From: Hortaea werneckii
Taxonomy: Eukaryota > Ascomycota > Dothideomycetes > Mycosphaerellales > Teratosphaeriaceae
Length of the DNA stretch: 64,000 bases
NCBI GenBank assembly: GCA_037044905.1
Contig: JBAOKB010000173.1
Coordinates: forward strand, 496,001 to 560,000
Direction of reading: 5' to 3'
Below the pieces are notes generated by a model that was not told the DNA's origin, did not search any database, and saw only the letters and a list, made by a program, of their open reading frames with translations. Below, in pieces: positions 31,251 through 42,330 of this stretch. Within the stretch, counting starts at the first letter, position 1; each line of letters begins with the position of its first letter. The position numbers and the translations under genes were made by a program.

Positions 31251-31788
31251 CCCCCACAGTAGAGTCACTTGTTGATACGTACGAGGCCGCTAGCACGGGT
31301 AGTTGCTTTTAGCTTTTCGAAGCAGGACTACGCGTCTGTTAAGTGATTGTTCTGGAAAGTGGACAATAATTCCGGCCTATGCTTTCAAGAGATTGTAGTT
31401 TGTTACGAGACAAAGCTATTTCAGGACGCTGTTGTCAAAAGAACAGTCTTGGTATAGCATCGTTCGCAAGTGTACTACAGCCTGCTCTAATTAGATTTGC
31501 GCTATACACTAGAGTTTCCGGTCTTATGCTTGTAAAGATTAGTGCTACTCTATGCCCTTGTATCCCGTTTTGCTTTCTCAAATGCGGCTTTCCAGAACTT
31601 TCAAATTACGACGCATCCACCGATTTGCGCCGATTCAACGTTCGCGCGTGCGGGGAGAAGATGCAACCAAGGTTGACCAGCCTGTGCCAACTTGTAACAG
31701 CCTCCAACAGTAGACGCTGGTATTTGATAGACCGCCGGGAGAGCAAACATACAACGGAGAATTTATTTGATAGGCGATTTGTCGGATC
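30695..31788 (-). repeat. Dispersed element copy B (gene relic plus shortened 5' flank)
   Basis: Colinear with copy A: coding relic, then a join at about 31255 directly to the block agtagagtcacttgttgata, and on to the end gcgatttgtcgga (31775-31787). Relative to copy A about 400 bases of 5' flank and the start codon region are deleted. The right end matches the right end of copy A within a few bases. Confidence 0.6.
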
Positions 31789-31792
31789 GATC

Positions 31793-32100
31793 ATATCCAT
31801 CATATCTTGTGTGCCTACTATAAAGTCAGTCGTAAGACTTTTGTGGACAGTATATGCAAACAGGCTATAGTCTATTGCTTGTTGACTTGCGAGGACAGTC
31901 CTCTCGCGCTGTTCTCGCCGGTGTACATCAGTCGCCTATCTGCCGACGTTCTGCAACAAGTTGCTGGCGAGGCCACGACGGTGAAGCGTTCACGAGCAAG
32001 ACTGCATAAGGAGATCGCGAGTCTGACGGAGGCCATGAAAAACTTGATCGGGTCATAGTAATTGAAGGGAGCATCACGAGCCAAGAGAAGATACTGCGAG
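31793..32100 (+). pseudogene. Duplicated dynamin GED fragment
   Basis: 308 bases colinear without gaps to 63149-62842, the GTPase effector domain of the dynamin-like gene at the right edge, including its stop codon and about 55 bases of 3' sequence. It encodes YYKVSRKTFVDSICKQA, LLTCEDSPLALFSPVYISRL and KEIASLTEAMKNLIGS. About a dozen substitutions separate the copies; several are CpA-to-TpA or TpG-to-TpA changes on this side. It begins only a few bases after the end of element copy B and has no start or upstream exon. Confidence 0.85.
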
Positions 32101-33945
32101 AATTTACCCGTCTTCTCCACAGTGTTTGACGTCCATCACAGAGTAGAGAGTCAGATCATGGCCCCTTCCAGACCACTATCATCTCCGAGTAGAAAACATA
32201 TCGCAAGCACCTGGCTACTGTTGCTGATCGACTAACGTAGAGTTACTCCAGTCCCGCTGGCGTCGTACACTTTCACCGCATAAGGATTGGGGTGATGTTT
32301 TTAAGAAGGCCAAACCAGTCGAATGCAGCTAGATCCGTTTGATCCAATCCTTTGCTGGTGAGACCCTCTTATGGTTGTTTTCATCAAGGGATGAGCATAT
32401 ATGGATTGTATCGCTTTATCGTACTACGAATCATGGGCCTAAGGCAGGCACTGGATCACTGTTGATGGCTGAACTCACCGTGCGACCACACGGCCACCTT
32501 CTCAGATGTATTTGGTACAGCAGAACCGGAGTGACTGTTAGGTTCCCTTCGTGCGGCTTATGGTAGTCCTTATATGAGACCTTCCCAGGGCCCATCTGTG
32601 CGACGGAATCACATAGCTGGCGCGGTGTTCTGCGAACTCCTCTATCTGGAGAGCTTTCGTGTTGAAAAAGCCGCATATCGCCGCTTCAAGATACAAATTG
32701 TGACGAATGGAACAGGAAGGTAGGCTGTAACTTTCCAACGAGGGCCCATTGGGCGCCAGAGTTTTAAGGTATTATGTTGACGTTGCGAATGGAGCTACTA
32801 ATTCCGCGGACCAGTCATTACACTGGTGACTAAGCAAACGCGGGCACTTTGAGGTCCACGCTTAACACGCTGAAGGCCTTTGCCTCCAACCCAGATGAAA
32901 GTCAGCACTTGAGCTTAGACTTATGTTGATACTTTCGGCCCGGTCATCTTAGGAGCCTGGCTTGTCAACACGTTGCAAGCTAGTGCCCTCGAACCCATGT
33001 CGCGATAAAACTCAAGGTCAGAACAGAATATTCTCCTTCATCAGGCAGCCCATAGCGAGTCGGGCATGTGGACAAGCGCAGGACTCCTCATTGTGTCCGC
33101 GGATGTCCTCCTACCTCGAATGAAAAAAAGTCGATACAGCTGTGTACCTTTGGTCGATCGATAGCCAGATGCATCCTATTGGAGCACGCGTCATAATGGG
33201 GAATCTATATTGGATGCAACTATGGTTTCGTGAGGCAATATCCTCATGGCAGGGATAATGAGCTCATCCAGGTCCAAAGCTGCAGGCACCTAGTAGTTGT
33301 CGAAATAGCGAGTGGAGTAGCTGCCGTGCACCAGCCGCGGGACCACTCAAACGATCGGCAATGGGTGGACGTCTACAGTATCGTCGCCGCCGACTCGGCT
33401 GGATGCGACATTAACCTGTACCTTCTTGTAGGACACAGAGCCAGATGGTAACGAACAAACCAGACAAGAGGACAATAAGCTTACATCGTGCTGAGGCAAG
33501 GACGCCGCACGCATTTGACCACCGCTTCCGGTTGCTCACACGCCGTCATCCGACTTCTGCCGCCTTGGTAAATCTAAGAGGCGCACCGCTAACTTCTACA
33601 AATCTGCACCCGCTGTGTAGTATAAGTAGATGCACTGTAATGCGCAAGTATCTAGCTATCTAAGGTGAGGATGAAAGCAAAGATCACACCACTAAGAGCA
33701 TAGCCCCTTTCTCATTTGTTTTTTCCAAGATGCGGTGCATATGTTCAAAAGTAGGAGGAAGGTAAATTACTAGGTTGGTGTGATGGATGGAGTCAACGGT
33801 ACTGATGGTCACAGCAGATACGAGGACTGATTGAATAGGAAAGGCATGATTTTCTAACTGATAAGCAGCTGCTTACTAGTAAATATACAGCTGCAAACAA
33901 TCACTCATTAAGATCCCCGCCCGTCCTCATGGCTGCGGTATTTCA
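32101..33945. other. Intergenic, nothing recognised
   Basis: Both strands contain only short unrelated frames. No repeats or domains noted. Confidence 0.4.
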
Positions 33946-34440
33946 GTGGGAGATGTGGCTACAGGATGCGGTCTTGGCGATCAACTCCAGGTGGCAAAAA
34001 GTATATGTGGGGGGGGGGGGGGGGGGGTTCACCCCATACGAACTTCTCTGCGGCATCCGCCCACATTGTGGCCCGGCAGATTAAACGCCCGAGGTCGCGC
34101 CCAAGACGAAGCATTTGGCCGATCGATTTACGGCGGATCCGAAGATTCGGGAACGTCAGACGCCGGCGGCCGTAGCCCCCGCCAGGCTCGCCAAGGTCGA
34201 CGAACTGCGGCTTCTAAACCTGGAGAAGACGACTTCACCAGCGGCACCTATTCCAGGAGATGGACGCGAAGCGTTGGTCGGAACCGTGAGTGGGAGACGC
34301 TGTACTCGTCCGGAGACTGCAGCAAGATAAGCATCATAGCCAGCTCGAGCCGGCGTAGGGGCGGTCCCATGGATGGCGGCAGCACATGAAGACGGCGGGG
34401 CGGAACCGGAGCCCGCGCCGCGGGACGCCGCCGGCGAAGT
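33946..34440 (+). other. GC-rich segment with a 19-nt G tract, possible gene scrap
   Basis: A G run at 34009-34027 precedes about 400 bases of GC-rich sequence. One plus frame (34115-34330) reads ADRFTADPKIRERQTPAAVA and ARLAKVDELRLLNLEKT, which looks coding, but no family is recognised and the other frames are also open. Composition is clearly unlike the AT-richer flanks. Confidence 0.3.
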
Positions 34441-34958
34441 GTGGCAATTACAACAACGAACATTCCATCGTAGCTCACCACTTATTTTGACCGATCAGCA
34501 TTATAGACACATTCAGCAACATCTTGAAGATAGCGACAGACAGTAACGGACGATTTGTACACGGTGTACTGGATGCGATCTTCGACAATGTCGAGTTTGG
34601 GATTCATGAAGTCGTACTTGACCACTCGCATAGATAAAAGAATCCGCACGGTTCTAAAAAGGCACTAAAATCACAGGCTAGCGTCAGATGAAGACATGAG
34701 ACTATGCGCTATGATCAAGTTAATGGATGGTTTTTTCCGTGGAAGGATCAGCGGGCGGCTGTTCGCGGTGCAGTTGCGTCCAACGAGCTAGCTATCGCTA
34801 CTTTGTAATTCGGGTTGAAGAGTGAAGTGCTGGCTGCCTCTCAATTTTTTACATAATGTGGCGTTCTAAAGTCTCAATCAAAAACAGTGCCAGAGTGAGA
34901 ATGAGCTCCAGCGCCGACCTGGGCAAGTCCAGAGATTACCAGGAAGGCATCATGATCA

Positions 34959-35240
34959 CTACCATTCTTGTCCTTCAGATTCGGACAGGTACTGCGCAGG
35001 CGCTAATAGGGGACAGCTGGAGGCCTTTCCCAGCGCAAAACGCACAATAGCTTCTTTGTAAGAAATATATCGATACGTGTTCGTGGGACTACTCATCCAC
35101 TCATCCGACGTCGGGTCAAGCAGAAGACTTGGCTTTTGCTCTCGAATATCTTCAAGTGCTCGCAGCTCAATGCGATCAAGGCGAAGATGGCAGGCAATGT
35201 GATGCAGCACAGTCTTCCCAACTCGTGATCCAAATTTCAT
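34959..35240 (-). other. Possible ankyrin-like remnant
   Basis: The frame contains GKTVLHHIACHLRLDRIELR followed by LLLDPTSDEW and YKEAI, loosely matching an ankyrin unit (G-x-T-x-L-H-x-x-A). Only one unit is visible and the spacing is off. A decayed fragment or chance. Confidence 0.2.
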
Positions 35241-36763
35241 TGTATACGCACGATCCTTTATAAGATCGGATGTCTTAATATTTGATCGGCCCCTTGTTCA
35301 CCTTCGAATGTTTCCTTGCAGTGACATACTCTTCAGGAAATTCTAAGACTCGATCCATATGGTCCCAGTAGCATGGGTCCACCAGGAGGTATTAGCATCG
35401 TGTCGCACTCGTTGAGATCTACGCGGTGCGATTAGCCCGTCATGTTGCCAAGGAAGGTGAGATTCTGTTGGGGACTATCACTGCAAAATGTGCTTTCAAA
35501 TTCTTGGCGCCTGAGAAATAGAGAAGGATGTCTTTTTGCCCATTAAGATGGGGTGATAGAAGCTGTTGCTGCCTCGCTACCAAAGTCCATGGGAGCATCT
35601 GTAGAGCTGTCGCCATAGTCATAAGGCATTTCTTTTGCATTTTTGGGGCCTTGCCGTTTCCAGTCGCCTCCCGTAGCCATGGCGAGAAATCCACTTCCGA
35701 ACCACAGCTCGCTGTGCGCTCACCTGCGATGTAGCGCAACCAGCGCATCTTATCTCAGATTGTCCCCTCTTTTGCGGTCCAAGGTTCAAGGCGACGATTT
35801 CCAAATGAGCAAGCCGTTCTGAGGAGGGGTAGATGCGCATCATGAAAAGAACCTCAAATTGGTATTGCGGGAACTATCTACACCATCGCTCATGCTCTTG
35901 CGCCACACCGTGCCTTCCTTTGCTCGGGAAATGATGTGATTCGGTGTGGTTTTTCCGGTCATCTTTGCCTGATGTGGCGTCTCTTTGCGCGCAACGGGGC
36001 ATTGAGAAGAGTTTTCACCTTTGCCTCCTTGTAAATGACGTCTCTCTAGGTGGAGAGCAATGGCCATACCCACGGACAGCCGCAGTTCTGCTTGCAGCGA
36101 ATGGTCCGGCAATGGGTGATACCAAATAGTCTACTTTGGACCGCTTTTGCAATGGCGCAGTCGCTCTGTATGCTGCAGCGTAAATGATATGCGGTGTTGC
36201 ATGTATTCCGGTGGCTTTCCTTGGACTTCTCATTCGCTTATTGGGTCCAATACGACCAGTGCACGCACAACCACAGCAAGCGTATCGTGTGCATTGATGG
36301 CTGCTCCGCTGCTGCACGCTTTGTGACATGGGTATGAACGTCACGTTGTAGGCTGAGTCCATGCCACGCGGACAGTGGACTTCGCCCAGGGTGTCAGGAC
36401 AAACCAGCAGCGGCTTGTATGCTCGTGCGAGAGAAGACTCATCTTGTGGTCTTCGGTTGCCTTGCCTCCCTTGCCTCGTGTGCAGGCCTTCGGCAGTGAA
36501 GCGGCGGCGGAGACGGGGCTTCCATTCGGGGCTCTCCGCGGCGAATTCTCGGCACTGTTGCCTTGGTGGGCTCGGAGTCTCGCTGCCCAGTGCTGTGCGC
36601 TGAGGTCTGTTTACATGTCGTCACGTAAAGACCCGCTGCTATCAACGGCGCACCTCAGCCATCCTTCCATTAACAACACTTTCTTGACCCTCTCCACAGC
36701 ATAATTGGTAACTTATCCAGTGAAAATTTTGACGTACGACCTCGCGCGCATCCTCGAGGTTCA
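35241..36763. other. Intergenic, nothing recognised
   Basis: Upstream region of the HNH gene. Only short shadow frames; no motif. Confidence 0.4.
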
Positions 36764-38026
36764 ATGCCTCCGAAACCGCACTGTCAGCGCATCACAATCA
36801 AGCACCCCGGATATGGTCGAAACAACACCCTCTTTGCCTTACCTGCATGTGACGGTGCAGGCGCTGGAGGCAAAGCACACTACGCAACCGTACATAGCGC
36901 CTGCACGATAATCGCCAACAATCGGCAGGACGGCTGGCTGTCATCTTCGCTGTCTGGCGAACCTCGAACGCATCCCGATTCTGAAGGCTTAGTACCGGCC
37001 GGTGTCTACTACCTTCATTTTGAACCAGAGTCCACCTCGCAACCCTATCCCATAGTCCCGAATTTTCGCTCCTGGGCCTTTCCACACAATGACTTGCCCT
37101 CCTTGTGGCAGGAGTTGGCGCAGGGTGCAGCGGCAACCGAGTCACGGACAGGTACTGAGACCTGTCGACTCACAAAAAAGCGTCTCGCATGTGAGAATGC
37201 ACACATCATTCCGGCGGTTGAGAAGAGCTGGTTCGCAGACAATGAAATGGATCAATACAGCGAGCTTGGCGGCCGAACCGGTCAAGATGTGGCAGATTCG
37301 CCCTCGAATTTGATAAGGCTACGGCGAGACGTGCACAGCCTGTGGGATGGCTTGTTTTTCAGCATACTGCCCAAAGAATCTCCATATGGCGAAGATGTTG
37401 CGACACAATGGCGTGCGCACGGTATGGTCGAGGACGAGGAGCTGATTCTAGACTATCACAATATGCCTCTCCAGTCGCTGGCAGGCAGATCCGTCCAATA
37501 CTTTTACGCACGCTTTGCATGGGGCATCTTCCCAAAGCTGCTCGGGTTCCTTCAAGGCACACAGTCAAGGCGACTTGCCGTCCGTCTGTCGGACGGTGTC
37601 GTCGATGTGCGCTCCTTCTCTCCACAAGGGTGCCGGCGCTTCACGGAAGGTCAGGGACGAGGACGTAGTGCGAGTCCCATCAAAAGAAGCCGCGGCCCGG
37701 ACGGCAAGGTGCTTGAATACATGTACAGCACAGGAAAAGAAAGCAGCTCGACTGCTAAGCGTAAGAGAGGATGTACTTCGTCTGCTCAATCTCCCCGCCA
37801 AGACTCTGTGCTATCGGATTTCGGCTCGAGCAGTGATCCGGAATGGGAGTTGACGCCAAATGGCCTTTCGACGGCGGAGTATTGGGCATTACGAGGTTGG
37901 GCTCTCCAGCCACACGAGCATGACATTGAGTACTGCAGGATTGACTCAGACCAAGAAAGAGGGAGGAAAAGACGCAGGAGCCCGCCAGACGGAATCGCCC
38001 TTGTTGCCGCAAGGGAGGCACCTTGA
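36764..38026 (+). CDS. Fungal HNH_2-type nuclease domain protein
   Basis: 420 residues, single exon, ATG at 36764. Residues about 130-235 form the HNH_2 domain of filamentous fungi: CRLTKKRLACENAHIIPAVE (the AHIIP block carries the first catalytic His), KSWFADNEM, DSPSNLIRLRRDVHSLWDGLFFSILPK (Asn and His positions). The N-terminal 120 residues are a variable domain; the C-terminal 130 are Ser/Arg-rich and probably disordered, with basic KRKR-like patches. These nucleases are highly expanded in Pezizomycotina, often near repeats, and their targets are unknown. No neighbour in the same operon-like arrangement. Confidence 0.85.
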   Translation: MPPKPHCQRITIKHPGYGRNNTLFALPACDGAGAGGKAHYATVHSACTIIANNRQDGWLSSSLSGEPRTHPDSEGLVPAGVYYLHFEPESTSQPYPIVPNFRSWAFPHNDLPSLWQELAQGAAATESRTGTETCRLTKKRLACENAHIIPAVEKSWFADNEMDQYSELGGRTGQDVADSPSNLIRLRRDVHSLWDGLFFSILPKESPYGEDVATQWRAHGMVEDEELILDYHNMPLQSLAGRSVQYFYARFAWGIFPKLLGFLQGTQSRRLAVRLSDGVVDVRSFSPQGCRRFTEGQGRGRSASPIKRSRGPDGKVLEYMYSTGKESSSTAKRKRGCTSSAQSPRQDSVLSDFGSSSDPEWELTPNGLSTAEYWALRGWALQPHEHDIEYCRIDSDQERGRKRRRSPPDGIALVAAREAP

Positions 38027-39900
38027 CCCCTCCCCTTTTGACGAACGTTCCATGCCCCTCGCCAACCAAAAGCTCAGCCCGTATGCATCCTTAAAGCTCG
38101 GCAAGCGAGTCCGTTACCGTCTTGCCAATCGTCTCATACACGAAATCCAACGATGATGCGCTAGGATACTCGAGCTGTCACATTGGGAGAACCGAGCCCA
38201 ATCCTTCCAAAGGCTCCCAACCCAACACAGAACCACAGCAGTAAACAAGAAATGCCTTTGAGGGAACCCAGAATCGTCCTACATTTCAAGTACGACCTAC
38301 GTCCACTTGGCGCTTTCGGCATTGCGATGAAGCTCCAATTCAACGGGACAGGCAGGGGGTCACGCGGAGGACTGCCGAATCACGAAATGCGGAGTGTATC
38401 GATTATAAGTCGACCCGGACAGGTTGACATAATGACAAACTAGTTGCCGTTGGCTCAGACCCGCCTTTATCTCCCAAGAAAGGCGCTTTTGCTGCGGTCA
38501 TCCTACTTTCTGGGACGTTAGATACCCGCGACAACCTCAGGCGCTCGCTCAAGCTATTCATGGAGTGCATTTCAGCTTTTGATTAATTCGCAAGCTTGAC
38601 CGATAAAGATACGCTCTTATAGCGGTTCCATGTAAGATTAGGGCTTCGAGCATAGTTGGTCTTTAGATGTCCAAGCGAGACAGCCTAGCACGCTCCATTG
38701 TCATTTGATTCGTGGCGGTGTTTGAAGCCCCTGGGTAGTTGAAGCATTTCCAATGGCAACCCCGTTAACGTCACAAGGGCATGCATCTCAATCGTTACTG
38801 GCTACTCTCTCATTCAGGTGTCAGCCATGTTTTCATCATCTTCGCATTAGCGCTCGCCGCCCGAAAAGGAAGCGAAGAAAATGCTCTAGTATAAATGTCG
38901 GCCATCTCCGTTTCGTGCAGTATAATGTCTGCCGAGATATCACTGAGTTGCTCATTTCAGTCCGTGGGGCGCATGGTCGGGTGAGCATGGCGACGATTGG
39001 AGGCGGGATGATGAGGTAGGCATGGGCTTTGAGCCACCGAAGGCACCGCCGTGGTAGCAGGCGGAAGATGAGCGGAACTGCCAGGGTTAGCTGCTCTTTT
39101 CCCACGGCGACTCGACCGAAGAGGAAGGCTTACAGGTCGCTGTAGAGCCTGTCCATAACAACGAGTGCTTCAACGGACGAGGCAAGAAGGCTGTCGGCGA
39201 TTAGGGGTTCGGTTGAGCGCCAAGTGGAAGAAGACAAGACGCCTTTGTCTGCTGGTGTGCTAGCAGCAGCAGTGGGGATGTGATGTCCCGCGAGACAATG
39301 ATGAGAACGACGGTGGCTTGAATGCTGCCGAAGAAGAAGACAGCGAGCGCAGCACTGCAGAATGATGGATGTCGAAGAGGAAGGTTGCGACCGGAAGGAC
39401 GACCTCCTCATATAGTCCTGAGTGGCGAAGTATCACTTGCATTGGAACCCCCTCAAGTGCCAAAAAACGGCGTTGACGTGGACCAACTGAAGCAGTGACC
39501 AAAAGTGTTAAGAGGCCAACGAACCGATTTTACTATAGCGAAAGAAGCTGCACGTGGTGTTTGCGGAGCAGCGAAGGCGCTGCCGAGCGCCGCCAACCAC
39601 ATGCACAAGCAAGAGGAAGACACCTCAGATGGCGCCATAATTGCCGATGGTGGGTGATCGTGTTTGATCGCGACCAATATCGGCTTAGATACCTAAGAAA
39701 TTGGTTACGAAACTCAAACAAAGGGCAGTGCTGAGCTCCCGACGGCAGGATCTCGTAGCATAAGCTGCTGGGTCAACGCCTCTGCCAAGGCCTTTCTATG
39801 CACTCAACCATAACTCTAAACCTATGCTTTGCTCCTGAACGCCTGCCGAGCTCAAGGGAATGTAGAGCTTCAACCAAAGCCACGACTTAAACTTCCCATT
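38027..39900. other. Intergenic, nothing recognised
   Basis: Between the 3' ends of the HNH gene and deaminase 1. Overlapping frames on both strands near 38.8-39.7 kb carry no recognised motif. Confidence 0.4.
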
Positions 39901-41253
39901 TCAGATATTGTGAAGTTGCAAATTTGAAGAATTATCCGTCGTAGACTCAAACTTCTGCCGGGGGATGTGACTTGCATTCGTCACTGACTCACGTATCTGG
40001 AGCTGCATCTCACTCGTCATGCGTAGTACGAGCGCAAGAGTTTCAGCGTCCCTGTCTCCTACCTTCTTCACGGAAGACGGAGATTGAGGAAAGGACCACT
40101 GGACCCAAATTTTGCCATGGCTCGGCCGTGGTCGCATCTTAGCTGGATGCAACTTGAGATAGAGGACACAACAGAAGCACGAGGGTTTGCTGCATCCCAC
40201 GTAGCGATCGTCGTCAACGAACTTCGCCTCGGTAGAGAAGAACCAGTCCGTAACTACCGCTTCAGCGTGGGGCCGACACTTTACAGACCTGTCTCCGAAC
40301 CAATTGAGAAGATCGGTAGAACTCCTCATTGAACGGACCAGGGCTGAAGACAGTGCAGTGCCTCGGAAATTGGGTAAGACTCTTAGAGCAAGGCTCTCCA
40401 GGTCACGGTCAAGGCGCGGTCGCGGATCAGAGCCAGACTCGTCTACCTCGAGGAGCGACACGGTCGCTCGCCGAAGCACGTCGGCAAAGTTTATTGAGTT
40501 CCGAACCAGCGAGAAAGCTGCCTTGTGCCAGTAGCCCAGTCGACCAATCAAGTGGTAAATGCTCGAAAGTCTCTCGCAAAGCTGCTGAGTCAGACGCAGT
40601 CGCAATAATCGATGGGCCGCATCAAAGCGGAATGCGTAAGCCCATGAGCAAAGCCCTTCCAGCTGGTTGCAGCTGGGTATGTTTCGGCGAATGTAATCCA
40701 CAAGATCCGCATCTAAGCACGTTAGCTTCAATTGAGCCTTTGAGTACACTTGACACAAACCGTCCCCACATAATTCGTCCATCCCTTTGAACGCATCACG
40801 TAACCTGTTGTGATAATTGCGAACTTTCTCTTCGCTGCGCTCTATGGTATGTGACGCGATTGCTCTCCCTGTCGCAAGCTTTCCATCGCCTCTGAGCTCA
40901 AGGCTGGCTCTAAGCGAGACGATCGCTCTTCCCAGATGAATCGCAGCTTGGTCTCTATTCATTCGTCCTGCACTCAATCGAAACACGATTCTGCCGTCAA
41001 GCTCTTGTGCACCCACTGAAGCCACCGTCTTACCTGCGCGTCCCCAGTCACACAAGAAGGCAAGATGGTCGAGAAACTCGTGCCACGCGCTCTCCGTGCT
41101 CGCGGGTCTGTCAAGCGATCTTGTGTGAGGAGGTGCATCGCGGGGCTTGCTGGAATGTTGCAGGAGACATTGAACGAAGAGGGTGTCGTAGAAGTCCGTT
41201 AATGTCGTCTGCGCATTTAGATTGAGGATCTGATTTTCTTGGCTGTGATCCAT
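39901..41253 (-). CDS. OTT_1508-like zinc deaminase, paralogue 1
   Basis: 450 residues, single exon, ATG at 41253-41251. An alpha-helical N-terminal region (TTLTDFYDTLFVQCLLQHSS start) is shared with paralogue 2. The C-terminal domain has the deaminase zinc signature: RPHAEAVVTDWFF (HAE) and DDRYVGCSKPSCFCCVLYLKLH (P-S-C-x-C-C), then HGKIWVQW. HAE plus PCxxC-like Cys residues coordinate zinc and activate water in the cytidine-deaminase fold; the family is the fungal-expanded OTT_1508-like group. Substrate (RNA, DNA or nucleotide) is unknown. It lies 506 bp downstream of, and co-directional with, the dsRBD gene at 41760-42266. Confidence 0.85.
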   Translation of the reverse strand: MDHSQENQILNLNAQTTLTDFYDTLFVQCLLQHSSKPRDAPPHTRSLDRPASTESAWHEFLDHLAFLCDWGRAGKTVASVGAQELDGRIVFRLSAGRMNRDQAAIHLGRAIVSLRASLELRGDGKLATGRAIASHTIERSEEKVRNYHNRLRDAFKGMDELCGDGLCQVYSKAQLKLTCLDADLVDYIRRNIPSCNQLEGLCSWAYAFRFDAAHRLLRLRLTQQLCERLSSIYHLIGRLGYWHKAAFSLVRNSINFADVLRRATVSLLEVDESGSDPRPRLDRDLESLALRVLPNFRGTALSSALVRSMRSSTDLLNWFGDRSVKCRPHAEAVVTDWFFSTEAKFVDDDRYVGCSKPSCFCCVLYLKLHPAKMRPRPSHGKIWVQWSFPQSPSSVKKVGDRDAETLALVLRMTSEMQLQIRESVTNASHIPRQKFESTTDNSSNLQLHNI

Positions 41254-41759
41254 TGTTCATCGTCGGTTGTACATCACTTCGATTGTTTGTGGTTCAGGAA
41301 GGGCGAAATTGTGGTGTGTCGAAGGTCCTTAGGAGTAGGCCACGCTGCGTCACTTAGCTTAATTAGGTGCGTTTTGCAAGACTCGGCACAGCGCCCCATG
41401 TGATCTACGAATCTATATTGTGGACACGGTCACGAGACGGTCAGACGATTGGCCAGAAAGGACCAGAGTACAGAAGAATCTTGCGACCAGTATGCAGATG
41501 AGCGACTCGTCGATGAGCATCTGAGCGACCAGGTGCATGAAGACACGGTTCTCTTGTGTATATAGCTAGACACGATTCGAAATAGGAGTTCATGTATCCA
41601 ATTCATGTGGCAATCCGACTGTTAGGTAGAGCCCTTACAGCTCTCACAATCAGTCAACCCACAGCCCATTCGTCTTAACAAGTTTGTCCCAACGAGCGTT
41701 GAAGCCGTGACACCAGTTTTTTAAGGATAAGACAATCTGTGGGAGAACACTACATTATG
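41254..41759. other. Spacer between dsRBD 1 and deaminase 1
   Basis: 506 bp without frames of note. It should contain the 3' end of the dsRBD gene and the deaminase promoter; no motif could be assigned. Confidence 0.4.
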
Positions 41760-42266
41760 TTACAATGTAATTCCAAGATCATTGCAGGCTTGTCTTGAAG
41801 CCAAATGTTTTGCCTTCTTCTTCGAAGTGGCTTTCCCACGGTAAGAAGTCGCCCCATAGCGCAAGACGACTTCAAACATTGGGGGGTACAGGGAGGTTTG
41901 ACTGAAATGGTATTGGGGCTCTTGCCCTTTCATATCACCGTTCTCTTTCAAAAGCACAGTGTATCTTGGAAGATCCGGGTCCTCCTCCAAAGAGGGGTCC
42001 GCCAGCCCATCACACTCTAGAGGAGGTTTCCTACTGCCGCCACGATGTACCGAATGCTCACGATAAGGCACAGTGGAAGCTCCGAGGACATTTTCCTTAA
42101 GGAACTGCCAAGACCATTGTGGCGGATTGGGCTTCCTCAAGGCCACTGCCCCAAGCAGGGCGTGGCAGTCGTGAAATGCAGCATCATTTGAATGCCTAAG
42201 CAACGGATAGTTGCTTTGCGGCTCGGCTCGCTGCAATTTTCTCAATGATTCATCGTCGGAGACCAA
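41760..42266 (-). CDS. dsRNA-binding domain protein 1 (RNase III-like remnant plus dsRBD)
   Basis: The last exon encodes about 169 residues; the frame opens with TTG after an acceptor-like atgtag, so an upstream exon is missing or lost. C-terminal residues form a dsRBD: YTVLLKENGDMKGQEPQYHF, PPMFEVVLRYGATSYRG and KKKAKHLASRQACNDLGI, with the KKxAK helix that contacts RNA. Upstream, AAFHDCHALLGAVAL resembles the last helices of RNase III-like folds, and the same block occurs in paralogue 2 (SIFRAYCVAIGALAF). No RNase III catalytic signature is visible. It precedes deaminase 1 on the same strand. Confidence 0.65.
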   Translation of the reverse strand: MVSDDESLRKLQRAEPQSNYPLLRHSNDAAFHDCHALLGAVALRKPNPPQWSWQFLKENVLGASTVPYREHSVHRGGSRKPPLECDGLADPSLEEDPDLPRYTVLLKENGDMKGQEPQYHFSQTSLYPPMFEVVLRYGATSYRGKATSKKKAKHLASRQACNDLGITL

Positions 42267-42330
42267 CCTACATCAAACACCAAGGGTTGTGAGTGATGAA
42301 AAACACAAGGGCGTCGAACAACCTCTCAGT

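Noticed and set aside
30928..31296. Lys-rich 122-codon frame (IKTIKKSMKLTKT repeats) and its counterpart at 4-231
   Set aside because: It is an alternative register of the Asp/Gln repeat frame of copies A and B; the copy A frame with its ATG and LSKEA block is the better reading.
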